In this document: one piece after another, positions 1-9,553 of the stretch | Numbering within the stretch: position 1 is the first letter of the stretch | How the letters are laid out: every line of letters begins with the position of its first letter | Assembly (NCBI GenBank): GCA_964463165.1 | Contig: CAYXBK010000018.1 | Location: 1-64,000, forward strand | DNA from: UBA7236 sp964463165 | GTDB taxonomy: Bacteria > Bacteroidota > Bacteroidia > Chitinophagales > BACL12 | Length of the DNA: 64,000 bases | Direction: 5' to 3' | Position numbers and translations under genes: made by a program | Notes under the pieces: model-generated | Database searches by the model: none | Told to the model about the DNA's origin: nothing | The model's input: the letters and a program-made list of their open reading frames with translations, nothing else

Positions 1-158
1 GACACCTTCTCTATTCCATAGAGAAGGGGCTTACGCATGAGCTGAAAGAGCAGCATTTAATTAAAAAAAAGCATTTATCGTTTCAGGTAATCTCGCGAGA
101 GCATCCCTCTCCTGCGTAGCAGAGAGGGTGGATCCGCCGTACGGCGGAGACGGGTGAG
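1..158. repeat. Cluster of four short intergenic palindromes
   Basis: This gene-free edge holds four separate inverted repeats. Positions 5-13 pair with 19-27 (9 bp, perfect). Positions 91-100 are a 10-bp palindrome. Positions 105-111 pair with 122-128 (CCCTCTC/GAGAGGG). Positions 133-148 form the perfect 16-bp palindrome TCCGCCGTACGGCGGA. The GC-rich hairpins resemble the variable cores of the acacaccccta repeats elsewhere in the window, but the flanks do not clearly match, so membership is inferred. The cluster lies just past the stop codon of the minus-strand gene that follows and could act as its terminator. Confidence 0.55.
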
Positions 159-686
159 TCAAAACTTCCGTTCGAGAATTATACTTCCAATAATCGCATT
201 TCTTAAATCAAGCTGGTAAGGTTCGAAATATTCTTCTTCCGCAGTAACAAATATTTTTTGTTCGAGATGGCGCTGCTCGGCATCGTGTTCCTGTTTTCTC
301 AATGCCTGCACAGATTTTTCGTATTCCAGTGCTTTCTTTTTCTCCATTTCCGCAACCTGGTTGCGCTTTTTTTCCTGCACGGTATTTATTTGCTGCGCCT
401 TAATTTGTTTCACTTCTTTTTTCACCGTTTTTAAATCCGGATATTTTTGCGGCTCGGCATAAGGCGGAATATTTTGTTTCTGCTGCGATTCCTCGATTTG
501 CTTTTTTAATTCACGGAATATATCCTGGAACGTCTGCGGTGTTTTATTCTGCGTAGTTGTAGTTGTTTTATTCGGATTTGGTTTGCTCTTATCTCCCCCA
601 CCCAGTTTTTTAAAAAATCTTCCGATGGCGCTTACAATAAACACCCAGAAAATGAGCATGAGAATGGTTTGGATAAATTCGGGCAT
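159..686 (-). CDS. Hypothetical membrane-anchored coiled-coil protein
   Basis: The 175-residue protein begins with one hydrophobic segment (about residues 5-22), followed by a Gly/Lys/Thr-rich linker. A long charged stretch rich in Glu, Lys and Gln (about 55-150) is probably helical or coiled coil. It ends in a compact motif, LRNAIIGSIILERKF, of a kind that often closes small membrane-anchored proteins of unknown function in Bacteroidota (recollection, not a search). No catalytic motif is visible. The long charged domain probably faces the cytoplasm. It stands alone, transcribed away from the genes to its right. The reading frame looks real; no function is assigned. Confidence 0.7.
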   Translation of the reverse strand: MPEFIQTILMLIFWVFIVSAIGRFFKKLGGGDKSKPNPNKTTTTTQNKTPQTFQDIFRELKKQIEESQQKQNIPPYAEPQKYPDLKTVKKEVKQIKAQQINTVQEKKRNQVAEMEKKKALEYEKSVQALRKQEHDAEQRHLEQKIFVTAEEEYFEPYQLDLRNAIIGSIILERKF

Positions 687-917
687 AGGAAGTAGATTAT
701 TTTATCAAAAGTAAAGAAATATTGGGTAAGAATTGAAGATTTGAAGAATTGAAGGGATGAAGGTAAAGGAAAAGAAGTGAGAAAGGTTTAAAGAAGTGTC
801 AATGGATTAAACAAAAATACCAGTAATCTTAGTTTCCACCTGCAAAACACTTAATCCGCTTTTTCACGCTCTTACAGCTTATGTGTTCTTGCCGGGTATT
901 AATTATACAATGAATGG

Positions 918-1082
918 CGCTGGGGTTGGTTCTATTTGTTTATTTTTTTGTGAACCGAACCCAGCTGAGAAATTCCGTGGGCTACGTAATTTTGGAATGA
1001 GTAGCTCCATGACTGTAAGAAAACGACGTAATGATCAGCAGCGCCCCCCCCACGAGACGTGAGTGGGAGATACTGCTGGGCT
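918..1082 (+). repeat. Structured intergenic repeat, copy 1, plus C-rich hairpin
   Basis: Positions 918-996 match, in inverted orientation, the tandem pair at 3945-4149. Shared blocks are GTTTATTT, GCTGAGAAATTCC and GTAATTTTGGAA. A stem GCTGGGGTT/AACCCAGC (about 919-927 and 958-965) replaces the GCAGGGTT/AACCCTGC stem of the other copies. The T/A for A/T change on both arms keeps pairing, which suggests selection for the fold. Further right, CAGCAG (about 1037-1042) pairs with CTGCTG (about 1073-1078) around a run of eight C and a CCCAC/GTGGG inner stem. No gene is visible from 687 to 1278. Confidence 0.7.
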
Positions 1083-1278
1083 AAAAATTAGATTTCGACT
1101 CGCAGGATTTACTCAGCATATTTAATTGCTTGGCGTGATTAACTTTCCTGAAAACTATTTGGGATATAAATTTTTGCGGAACAAAACTGGGGAAGGCAAA
1201 AAATGGCAACAAAAAACTTTGAAAAGTTGCAATAGTACAATAAATAGTTTAGGTTTGTTTTCACTCATTTCACTAAAT

Positions 1279-2016
1279 ATGGATACAGAAGAGGATATAA
1301 ATCAAAAGATAAGTTCTCAAAAAGTTAAAGAACTGACTGACCATCAAAATAAACGTGCCTACAAATGGCAAAGGAAATTATTGCCATGGATAATTATAAT
1401 GCCAACAATTTTAATTTTGTTATTTATCTATTTAGCTACAGTTCAAGTTAAAGTATTTAATGACAATGTATATGAAGAAAAAGATGAAATAATTGCGAGT
1501 ATTATCAACAATTACGGGGATAGTAGTTATGTCATAAACAACCGAGAATACCTTCAGTGGTTAACATTATCAGCACTTGAAGAAGAAACAATTAACAATA
1601 GATATAAACAAGGTGGATTGCTACTAATATCAAGAATTTTTACAAAGTATCTCGGATTCTTTACTGGTATGATATTAGCGATCGTTGGAGCAGTTTTTAT
1701 CATTAGCAAATATTCTGAAAATGAAACAAAATTAGATGGTAGTATTCATGAGAATGCAAAATTTAATCTTGTTACGTCTTCGCCTGGAATTATTTTTGGT
1801 TTATTAGGGACTATTTTGATGGCAATATCTGTTTTGGAACACAATACTATCGAAGTTACTGATGAAGCACAATATTTAACCCCGTCAAACACTTACATTT
1901 TATACTTACAATCTCGTAATTCAAGCCAGCAAATAATTGAATCCATTACTCCTGATGATCTCAACATCTTTGACAATCAAATGAAATCATTAAATTCAAT
2001 TGACAGCATAAAATAA
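1279..2016 (+). CDS. Hypothetical membrane protein with three predicted TM segments
   Basis: I chose the ATG at 1279 (245 residues, starting MDTEED) over a TTG at 1126, whose extra 51 residues look like translated intergenic DNA. Three hydrophobic segments are visible, at about residues 35-57, 120-142 and 168-190. A polar loop lies between the first and second. The C-terminal tail of about 55 residues is polar. No family is recognised. The stop codon lies 15 bp before the metallopeptidase gene, so the two are probably co-transcribed. The pair is visibly more AT-rich than its neighbours and is bounded by inverted repeats, which suggests it arrived together. Confidence 0.65.
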   Translation: MDTEEDINQKISSQKVKELTDHQNKRAYKWQRKLLPWIIIMPTILILLFIYLATVQVKVFNDNVYEEKDEIIASIINNYGDSSYVINNREYLQWLTLSALEEETINNRYKQGGLLLISRIFTKYLGFFTGMILAIVGAVFIISKYSENETKLDGSIHENAKFNLVTSSPGIIFGLLGTILMAISVLEHNTIEVTDEAQYLTPSNTYILYLQSRNSSQQIIESITPDDLNIFDNQMKSLNSIDSIK

Positions 2017-2031
2017 TTTAAATTTACAATC

Positions 2032-3765
2032 GTGAAATTTTTATTATTTATAACCTATTTGAGTGTAACAATTAGCGGAAATTGTCAATTGAAAATTGAT
2101 TATAAACATTTCTATGATTTGCTTACTCAAAAAAAATATGGAACTGTTTTTCGGGAAGCACAAATAATTTTCCAAGAACCGTATGGAAAAACCCCCTTTG
2201 TAAAATACCTTTTAGCAAAAAGTTTGTGTGGTGATAATTATCAAGAAAGGGGAATTTCTATGTACGACGATATTTTACAGCATTATGCTTTAAATTCTAA
2301 TGATTCGATTTTTATCTCCACAGAGAAAAAACGGTGTCAAATCGACCCTGCAATAAACATCAGCACCAGTTCCTCTACTGAGTTAGAAACACTAGTTTAT
2401 TTAAATTCACTTCAAAATAATCGATCAGGGGGTGTGGGTGGCAAGATGGGATACGCAGATTGCAGCAAGTTACCTGAATTCATAAAAATTGTTGATACCA
2501 TTTCACTAGACGAATTTAACTCGAGGCTTTTCACTATCGAGAATAAAAGTGAAGCATTGAAAAAAATGCAGGATCTAGTAGGTTCACAACATTACACCGT
2601 TGAATTTCGTGGGCGATTTATATTTGTATCCAAGGTTACAAACCAATATGTTATTAATTATAAAAAGATGACCGAAAACTTGGAGCAAGTATATCAATTC
2701 TATTATATGTATTATGGCATACGACCTCCAGATAAGCTCATTACAGTTTATTTTGTCCCCGATAAGCAGAGCCTACAAGAACTTGCTTTAAGGATACATG
2801 GAATACGATTACCTTATACATTTATTGGCTATTCAAATGCTTTAGATTTAAGTATTGTGGGAATAGGCGATAATGATGACAATATTGGCACATTCAAACA
2901 CGAATTATTTCATTTAATGGTAAGAACCGACCTTGGTGACATTCCTACATGGCTTGATGAAGGTTTGGCTTGTTTATATGAAACCAGTAAATTTAAAAAC
3001 GATACACTTATTGGATTATCACAAAATTGGCGAACTGATGTTTTGGAAGATTTTAGCCATTTTTTCGACCTTAGCAGGAATGCGACCATAGCTGAACTCA
3101 TAAATTATTCTCCGATTGAGTTCGAAGGTAAATTGTACGGCGAATATTGCGTTGGATCTTATAATTATGCACTCGCTAAACATTTCATCATTTATGCACA
3201 AGAATTAGGCTGTACGCAGAAACTTGTTTCTAATTTTAAAAATCGAAATAATTACCTCTTTGACACCAATAACCAGTGGAAATCTGATATTGAATTAGTT
3301 GAAGAAGCGTTTAATAGTGATATAATATCAATTCAAAAATCGTTTTCTAATTGGCTGAAGGAAAAATATAAAGTAACGCTTTGGGGCTATTACACAAGTA
3401 GTTTCAATATCAGCAAAGAAATCCAAGAATATTTTAATACTATCGATTCATTAATTTTTTCTCTTGATCCTCAAATTAAAAAATTGAACGCAAAAATAGA
3501 GTTGTATGACTCAATTCCTAAATACCACCCAAACGAAATTGCTTATAATGCTGCCAAAAGAATGCTTGTTGATTACAAATACTTAGTTAACAAAAATACT
3601 AATATCCGAAATAAATATTTCGAAACTTACTCGCCTAATAATCAAAAAAATGTAGACCAAAATAACACACCCATGAATAAAAATATGATTTATGAAATAA
3701 GTTTTATTGTTGATGCGCTAGACTTTACAATGGAAGCCTTGCCAAACATACTTTATATGCTTTAG
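2032..3765 (+). CDS. Exported gluzincin-type zinc metallopeptidase (peptidase MA-like)
   Basis: The frame opens with GTG and has a Sec signal (MKFLLFITYLSVTISGNCQ); the Cys at about residue 18 could make it a lipoprotein. The N-terminal 150 residues look TPR-like. The catalytic region has HELFH at residues 290-294 followed by DEG with Glu310, the HExxH-x15-E layout of gluzincins. The zinc ligands are then His290, His294 and Glu310, and Glu291 is the general base. The spacing and the WLDEGLA context recall the peptidase MA-like (M1-like clan) proteins. The C-terminal 200 residues are helical and unassigned. It is probably periplasmic or surface-exposed. It follows the AT-rich membrane protein by 15 bp. 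The substrate cannot be inferred. Confidence 0.75.
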   Translation: MKFLLFITYLSVTISGNCQLKIDYKHFYDLLTQKKYGTVFREAQIIFQEPYGKTPFVKYLLAKSLCGDNYQERGISMYDDILQHYALNSNDSIFISTEKKRCQIDPAINISTSSSTELETLVYLNSLQNNRSGGVGGKMGYADCSKLPEFIKIVDTISLDEFNSRLFTIENKSEALKKMQDLVGSQHYTVEFRGRFIFVSKVTNQYVINYKKMTENLEQVYQFYYMYYGIRPPDKLITVYFVPDKQSLQELALRIHGIRLPYTFIGYSNALDLSIVGIGDNDDNIGTFKHELFHLMVRTDLGDIPTWLDEGLACLYETSKFKNDTLIGLSQNWRTDVLEDFSHFFDLSRNATIAELINYSPIEFEGKLYGEYCVGSYNYALAKHFIIYAQELGCTQKLVSNFKNRNNYLFDTNNQWKSDIELVEEAFNSDIISIQKSFSNWLKEKYKVTLWGYYTSSFNISKEIQEYFNTIDSLIFSLDPQIKKLNAKIELYDSIPKYHPNEIAYNAAKRMLVDYKYLVNKNTNIRNKYFETYSPNNQKNVDQNNTPMNKNMIYEISFIVDALDFTMEALPNILYML

Positions 3766-3944
3766 AAGCGACGATATTCATTTTTAATAAAATTTGTATT
3801 GCACCTAAAAACTAATAAATTATTAAATTCATAGATTTATCCCTAATATTTGAAACTCAGGAAAATATTATGTCGAAATCTTAAAATTTACGGCTTCCGG
3901 TATTCCAAGATTTATAAATCAATCGAATTTATTTTCTACTCGTA

Positions 3945-4149
3945 AGGATTCCCCTCGTTCCAAAGTTACCCAACTCAAAGAATTTCGCAGCAGGGTTCTT
4001 CTCACTTAATAAATAAACATTCGGTGACAACCCTACGTTTTTTACCCGGCAGGGTTCCCTCTTTCCAAAATTACACAACCCAAGGAATTTCTCAGCAGGG
4101 TTCTTCTCACTTAATAAATAAACATGCAGAGAAAACCCTGCGTCTTTAA
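3945..4149 (-). repeat. Structured intergenic repeat, copies 2 and 3 in tandem
   Basis: Two direct copies of about 100 bp lie at 3945-4044 and 4051-4149. They share TTCTCACTTAATAAATAAAC, GCAGCAGGGTTC or CAGCAGGGTTC, and a block near TTCCAAA. They are inverted relative to the copy at 918-996. Read on the minus strand each has a potential stem GCAGGGTT (GTAGGGTT in one copy, a G-U wobble) with AACCCTGC around a loop of about 32 nt. The rest of the 3766-4181 gap is AT-rich and shows nothing else. Confidence 0.75.
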
Positions 4150-4181
4150 GGTAATTTATTAAGAATGAAATTAAAATACCA

Positions 4182-5240
4182 TCATTCCTTCAAATCATAC
4201 GAAGCGAGGCGCAATAATTTAGCACTTAATACCGACACTGAATTTTCCATCATATAATCGACAGCTATTTTACGGTCTGATTTATTAAAGTAGGCCATGG
4301 CAATTATATCGCCGGTTACAGCATCAACAAAAACACAAACCGGGTACCCGACATGCATGGGGACGGATACGCTCGTCATGATGTAGGCATAATTTTGTTT
4401 TCCGTTCAGCACAATTTCATCATAGGCAACTTCATTCAACAATTCCATACTGAGGCCGAAAATGGAATTCAGGCTTTCAGTTGTCATTTCTGAATCAACA
4501 TGCCGTTCATTCACGGCGATTGTATAATTCTTTAAATCATCCATTCCGCCGATCTCCTGCGGTTCAAAATTTTTCGGGTCGGGATCGGCGGTTAATAAAT
4601 CAATAAAATATTTGGAAAACTGCATGGCGAATTTAATATCGGTTTCCTCCGGCAACTGATGTGTTAATCCGATCTCGCAGATCATGCCCTCCTGACCAAA
4701 AAAATCGTCGGCGAGTTCGATGATGAGTGAATTATAATCCTTATATGAAACAATTCCGTTTTTTGAGTCGTCCGGTTCCGTATAAACCGAAAGGCATTTT
4801 GCCGGCGATTCAGGTGCGCTTTCTGAAAATTTAAAATTCAGGTTCGTAAACACTTGCGGCCCCGAATAATTCTGTGCCGTATTAATGCCTGTGCCGAGAG
4901 AGTGATGCAGAATATAAATTACAACCGCATTGCCACCCAATTTGCTGATTTCAGCTTCGGTTTTCCCAACCACAGTTTGCTTGTACGGCCAGTATTTTTG
5001 AATATTGGACAACAGGTTTTCATTATATACCGAAATAAATTCCCTGTAATTTTCAATGGCTTTGGTTTCATTTTTTTTCTGCCATTTTTCGATCAGTTTC
5101 GGGTCTTCGGAATCGAGTATCACATATACTTCTGTTGCCTGGTGAAATGCTTTCAGTTTTCTGCCCATATCCATGTATTGGGCATTTACTGTCTGTACAA
5201 AAATGCAGGAGATAAAAATTAAAAGGAATTGGTTTTTCAT
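4182..5240 (-). CDS. Hypothetical secreted protein
   Basis: I chose the ATG at 5240 (352 residues), eight codons inside the longest frame, because it starts a clean Sec signal, MKNQFLLIFISCIFVQTVNAQ, with cleavage expected after AQ. The mature part is soluble and mixed alpha/beta. It mentions no catalytic motif I recognise and has no T9SS sorting domain. It is a single gene between two repeat-rich gaps, transcribed toward the structured repeat at 3945-4149. The most likely location is the periplasm. No function is assigned. Confidence 0.65.
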   Translation of the reverse strand: MKNQFLLIFISCIFVQTVNAQYMDMGRKLKAFHQATEVYVILDSEDPKLIEKWQKKNETKAIENYREFISVYNENLLSNIQKYWPYKQTVVGKTEAEISKLGGNAVVIYILHHSLGTGINTAQNYSGPQVFTNLNFKFSESAPESPAKCLSVYTEPDDSKNGIVSYKDYNSLIIELADDFFGQEGMICEIGLTHQLPEETDIKFAMQFSKYFIDLLTADPDPKNFEPQEIGGMDDLKNYTIAVNERHVDSEMTTESLNSIFGLSMELLNEVAYDEIVLNGKQNYAYIMTSVSVPMHVGYPVCVFVDAVTGDIIAMAYFNKSDRKIAVDYMMENSVSVLSAKLLRLASYDLKE

Positions 5241-5283
5241 TTTATGAGATTTTAATTTCAACAAATTTAGAGTTTTAATTTTG

Positions 5284-5670
5284 ACACACCCCTAGCCCCG
5301 TCGCGGCGGAGGAAATCTTCTGGCTGCATTATTCTTAAATTATAAATCAATATTTTTCTCAAGCCTTGTTCCATGCTTGCGCAGTGTTTAAATAATTGCG
5401 ATAAAAAAAACACACCCCTAGCCCCTCTCGCTCACCCGCAAAAAGCCCGTGCGCAGAGGGGAAGTCTTCTAACGGAATTATTCTTAAATAAAAAGTTTAT
5501 ACTTTTCTCAGGCTTTGCTCCATGCTTTCGCAGTGTTTCGACAATTGCGAAAATAAATAAACACACCCCTAACCCCCGCCGCGGCGGGGGAAATCTTCTT
5601 CAGGCATTATTCTTAATTTATCAATGAACACTTTTCTCAAGCCTTGCTCAAAGCCTGCGCTTTCAGTTTT
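5284..5670 (-). repeat. Three-copy acacaccccta intergenic repeat array
   Basis: The motif acacacccctaRcccc begins at 5284, 5410 and 5571. Each copy is followed by a GC-rich hairpin of variable sequence, then GAAATCTTCT or GAAGTCTTCT, an ATTATTCTTAAAT block, and CTCAAGCCTTG or CTCAGGCTTTG. The hairpin is CGCCGCGGCG-like in copy 3 and longer in copy 2. Read on the minus strand, the block (caaagcctga, then gaaaa, then aggggttaggggtgtgt) is homologous to the 135-bp repeats at 58609-61916. The 5241-5861 gap has no convincing gene; an 84-codon plus-strand frame inside it is translated repeat. Confidence 0.75.
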
Positions 5671-5861
5671 CAGCAGTTCGATCTGTCTCAACCGCATTTC
5701 GTTAAGCACTTAATAGTAATTGTCACCCTGAGCTTGTCGAAGGGCAAACCGACTAATCCACAGCCCGCAAACGCAAGTTATCCACCATTGTTGATTTTAA
5801 AATCGCCGCAATTTTGATGTTGGCTGAACCGTTTGTTTTCTTTGTAATCGAGGAAAAGACT

Positions 5862-8800
5862 ATGAAATTATCAACGCTCGAAATCAAGGGGTTCAAGAGT
5901 TTTGCAGACAAGACCGTTTTGCATTTTAATGAAAACATTACCGGCGTCGTAGGACCCAACGGCTGCGGAAAATCCAATGTGGTGGATGCCATCCGATGGG
6001 TGCTCGGCGAACAAAAACCCACCGCCCTGCGCACCGAACGAATGGAAAACCTGATATTCAACGGCACAAAAGCCAGGAAATCATCGGGGATGGCGGAAGT
6101 ATCCCTCACATTTGAGAATACACGCAACCTGCTTGCTACTGAATTTTCAACCGTTACCATCTCCCGCCATTATTTTAAAACCGGCGAAAGCGAATACCGC
6201 ATCAACGGCGTTCCATGCCGGCTGAAAGATATTCATAACCTGTTTATGGATACGGGTATCAGCACCGATTCCTATTCAATCATCGAATTGGGTATGCTCG
6301 ATGATATCCTGCACGACAAAGACAATTCAAGAAGAAGATTATTTGAACAGGCTGCAGGTATTTCCAAATACAAAATGCGCAAGCGGGAAACCATGAATAA
6401 ACTCAGCGCAACGCAAATGGATCTTGATCGTGTGGAAGATTTGCTTTTTGAAATCGAAAACAATTTAAAGGAATTAGAAAAACAAGCGAAACGTGCACAG
6501 CGGCATCAGAAATTAAAAGGCGAATACAAAGCAAACAGTATCGACCTCGCCGTTTTAATGCTGCAGTCGCATAAAGATATTTTTAAACAATTAAGCAATC
6601 AGCAGACCTACGAAAGCGATACCAAAATTGCGATCGAAACGGAAATTGATGCATTGGAAGCTTCCATTGCAGATAAAAAAGCATCCCTCCTCGACCGCGA
6701 ACAGGCGCTTTCAAAATTGCAGAAAGATCTCAATCAGTTGATCAATGATATCCGCACAAAAGAAAACGACAGCAATTTAAGCAAGGAGCGGATTAAATTC
6801 CTGGAAGAAAAACAGGAAAGTTTAAAGAAAGCGATTGCAGATGCTGAAAATTATATCGAAGCAAATGTAAACGATATTACAAACCTTGAAAATCGTGCAG
6901 CGGAGGAAAAAGAAAAATTAAATGCCACGAAACAATCACTGCAGAAATTTCTCGAAGAATTAGAGGTTGTAAAAAATGAACATAATACGGCGAGAGAACA
7001 ATTAGAAGAAACACAAAATAATTTCAAACAGGCTGAGCGTGAATTATATGATATCGATAAAAAGATCGCGATCAGCAAAGTGCGCCTCGAAAATTATCAC
7101 CGCGAACTCGGCAATATTAAAACCGATAAAAGCAGTCAGAGTGAACGCCTTGTTCCATTAAAAGAAGAATTGCAAAAATGGGAAGGCGAAAAAGCAATTG
7201 CGCAAACTCAACTCGATCAGTTGATTAAAAGCGAAAGCGAATTAAAAAATAAGATCTCCCAACTGCAACGCGATATCGAGAAATCGAGAACTGATTTGGG
7301 AAATGCCCGCAGAAAATTAGACGCAAAGAAAAACGAATACAATCTCACCAAAAATTTATTTGAAAGTTTTGAAGGATTTCCGGAATCCATTAAATATCTG
7401 AAAAAGAATGTAGCCAATATGAAGGAGGCTCCTCTCCTTTCGGATATTGTAAGTTGCAACGATGAATATAAAACCGCCATTGAAAGTTTTCTCGATCCAT
7501 GGCTGAATTATTATATCGTGAATGATCTTGCACATGCAATGGGAGCTGCCAACGAGCTTGCATCAAAAGATAAAGGAAGGGCGAATTTCTTTTTATTATC
7601 AGAATTCAAATCTGCGAATGCATCTTCCCAAAATATAGCTGGAACAATTCATGCACTGGATGTGGTGCAGGTAAATGATAAATATGCAAACCTTGTTAAA
7701 CAATTGCTTGCCAATGTATTTATTGTGGAAGATGAAAATGAATTTTCCCGCATAGGCAATGCAAATCCGGATATTAATTTATTGCAGAAATCAGGCAAAC
7801 TCATTAAATCGGGTAAAACAATTACCGGCGGCAGTATCAATTTAATTAAAGGTAAACGCATCGGCAGGGAAAAAGCATTGCAAGTGATGGAAGATGAAAT
7901 TAAACTGATCACTGAAGAAGAAGTGAAATGCCAGGAAGAATTAAAATCAAAACAAACACAGCTTACCGAATTACAGCAATCGCTGCCCGATAAAGAAATT
8001 CACCAGGCACGTGAAGCATTGAATCAGGTATCTCAGCATTTTATTTCCACAAGGGCAAAAATTGAATCTTCCGAATCGCTCTTGCAGCAAATGGAAGAAA
8101 AGCAGGAAACATTTATTCGTCAGATTCAGCAAACCGATGAAGAAAGCATCAAGCTGAATGAGGCGCACGAAAAACAAATGAAGCTGAAGGAAGAGCGTCA
8201 GAGCGCTTTATTGGAAATGGAAATTTCGTATCGCGAAGTTGCGGATAAATTAAATCTCCACTCCAATAATTACAACCAGGAAAATATCAAATACCATCAG
8301 CAGTTAAATGTTTTCCAGAGTGTTGAACAGGATCTGAATTATAAACGAACAAGGCGTGATGAAACAATCCGCCAGATGGAGTCGAATAAAAATTTATTTG
8401 AAGATGCCATCAGTGAAATTTCAGAAACACATCAGAAAGTGGAGACATTCAAAACTGAATTGCTCACCATGTATGATGAGAAAACAGTGATGGAACAATT
8501 ATTAAGCCGTGAAGAAGAAACATATTTCGGCAGCCGCGGGGAAGTTTCTGTTACAGAAGATAAAATCAAATCGCTCCATAAAAAGAAAGAATCAGTTGAT
8601 GCAATTCTCGGAGGTATTAAAGATAAACTCAACGATTTAAAAGTACAACTCGCTGCAACCAAAGAAAGATTATGGGTAGAGTTTCAGGTTGAACTGGAAT
8701 CTGTTTTAGAAAACGAACCACCTGTTGATGTAACACTCGAAGAATTGCAGGAAAAAGTGGATGCCGCAAAAAAACGGCTTGAGAATTACGGCGATGTGAA

Positions 8801-9392
8801 CCCGATGGCAATTCAGGCATTTGAAGAAATGAAGGCACGTTATGATTTTATCAAAACGCAACGTGAAGATCTGATAAATGCAAAAGAATCGTTGCTCACC
8901 ACCATCCAGGAAATTGATGAAACGGCGAGAAAGAAATTCGATGAAGCATTTGTGCAGATCAGAGATAATTTTAAAATGGTGTTCCGCTCTTTATTTAATG
9001 AAGAAGATGATTGCGATCTGATATTAAAAGATGATTATGATCCGCTGGAAGCATCAATTGATATTATTGCAAAACCAAAAGGTAAAAAACCACAGGTAAT
9101 TGATCAGCTGAGTGGAGGAGAAAAAACTTTGACGGGTATGAGTTTATTATTCGCTCTCTATTTATTAAAACCTGCACCGTTTTGTATTCTCGATGAGGTG
9201 GATGCGCCGCTGGATGATAATAATATCATGAAATTCAATAATACCATCCGCAAATTTGCTGATAAATCGCAGTTCATCATAGTGACGCATAATAAGCGCA
9301 CTATGGCAGAAGTGGATATTATCTACGGTGTAACTATGCCGGAGCAGGGCATCAGCAAAGTTGTTCCTGTTGATTTCAGGGGATTGAATTAA
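5862..9392 (+). CDS. smc: Chromosome segregation protein SMC
   Basis: SMC is the ATPase core of the bacterial condensin that compacts and segregates the chromosome. I start at ATG 5862 (1176 residues, usual for the family) because MKLSTLEIKGFKSF is the canonical N-terminus; the upstream ATG adds 16 unrelated residues. The Walker A motif GPNGCGKS is at 31-38. A long coiled coil leads to the hinge at about 515-670 and a second coiled coil returns. The ABC signature LSGGEK is at 1083-1088 and the Walker B motif has Asp1111 and Glu1112 (ILDEVDAP). All ATPase motifs are intact. No scpA or scpB lies nearby. A 20-bp palindrome follows the stop and may end the transcript. Confidence 0.97.
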   Translation: MKLSTLEIKGFKSFADKTVLHFNENITGVVGPNGCGKSNVVDAIRWVLGEQKPTALRTERMENLIFNGTKARKSSGMAEVSLTFENTRNLLATEFSTVTISRHYFKTGESEYRINGVPCRLKDIHNLFMDTGISTDSYSIIELGMLDDILHDKDNSRRRLFEQAAGISKYKMRKRETMNKLSATQMDLDRVEDLLFEIENNLKELEKQAKRAQRHQKLKGEYKANSIDLAVLMLQSHKDIFKQLSNQQTYESDTKIAIETEIDALEASIADKKASLLDREQALSKLQKDLNQLINDIRTKENDSNLSKERIKFLEEKQESLKKAIADAENYIEANVNDITNLENRAAEEKEKLNATKQSLQKFLEELEVVKNEHNTAREQLEETQNNFKQAERELYDIDKKIAISKVRLENYHRELGNIKTDKSSQSERLVPLKEELQKWEGEKAIAQTQLDQLIKSESELKNKISQLQRDIEKSRTDLGNARRKLDAKKNEYNLTKNLFESFEGFPESIKYLKKNVANMKEAPLLSDIVSCNDEYKTAIESFLDPWLNYYIVNDLAHAMGAANELASKDKGRANFFLLSEFKSANASSQNIAGTIHALDVVQVNDKYANLVKQLLANVFIVEDENEFSRIGNANPDINLLQKSGKLIKSGKTITGGSINLIKGKRIGREKALQVMEDEIKLITEEEVKCQEELKSKQTQLTELQQSLPDKEIHQAREALNQVSQHFISTRAKIESSESLLQQMEEKQETFIRQIQQTDEESIKLNEAHEKQMKLKEERQSALLEMEISYREVADKLNLHSNNYNQENIKYHQQLNVFQSVEQDLNYKRTRRDETIRQMESNKNLFEDAISEISETHQKVETFKTELLTMYDEKTVMEQLLSREEETYFGSRGEVSVTEDKIKSLHKKKESVDAILGGIKDKLNDLKVQLAATKERLWVEFQVELESVLENEPPVDVTLEELQEKVDAAKKRLENYGDVNPMAIQAFEEMKARYDFIKTQREDLINAKESLLTTIQEIDETARKKFDEAFVQIRDNFKMVFRSLFNEEDDCDLILKDDYDPLEASIDIIAKPKGKKPQVIDQLSGGEKTLTGMSLLFALYLLKPAPFCILDEVDAPLDDNNIMKFNNTIRKFADKSQFIIVTHNKRTMAEVDIIYGVTMPEQGISKVVPVDFRGLN

Positions 9393-9434
9393 AAATGTTT
9401 TTAGAGGAATAATTTATTCATTAATAAAATAAAA

Positions 9435-9490
9435 ACAGGGAGGCGCAGAGACGCAGAAGTAAATTTCTCCGCGTCTCTGCGCCTCCCTGT
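9435..9490. terminator. Perfect 20-bp inverted repeat after smc
   Basis: The arms at 9435-9454 and 9471-9490 are perfectly complementary over 20 bp (acagggaggcgcagagacgc), around a 16-nt loop. There is an A-rich stretch before and TTTTTA shortly after. The sequence gaggcgcagagacgcag is of a type seen as a dispersed palindrome in many bacterial genomes, so it may be a mobile hairpin that also serves as the smc terminator. Confidence 0.65.
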
Positions 9491-9553
9491 AAGATTTTTA
9501 TTCTCAACTTTGCCCATCTTGTAAAAAAAGCAATACTAAAATTCGCATTCAGA

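Noticed and set aside
918..4149. Integron attC sites flanking the AT-rich gene pair
   Set aside because: The repeat has stems, but I could not place RYYYAAC/GTTRRRY core sites, and there is no integrase in view.
5373..5627. Plus-strand ORF of 84 codons
   Set aside because: It lies inside the acacaccccta repeat array, and its residues are translated repeat.
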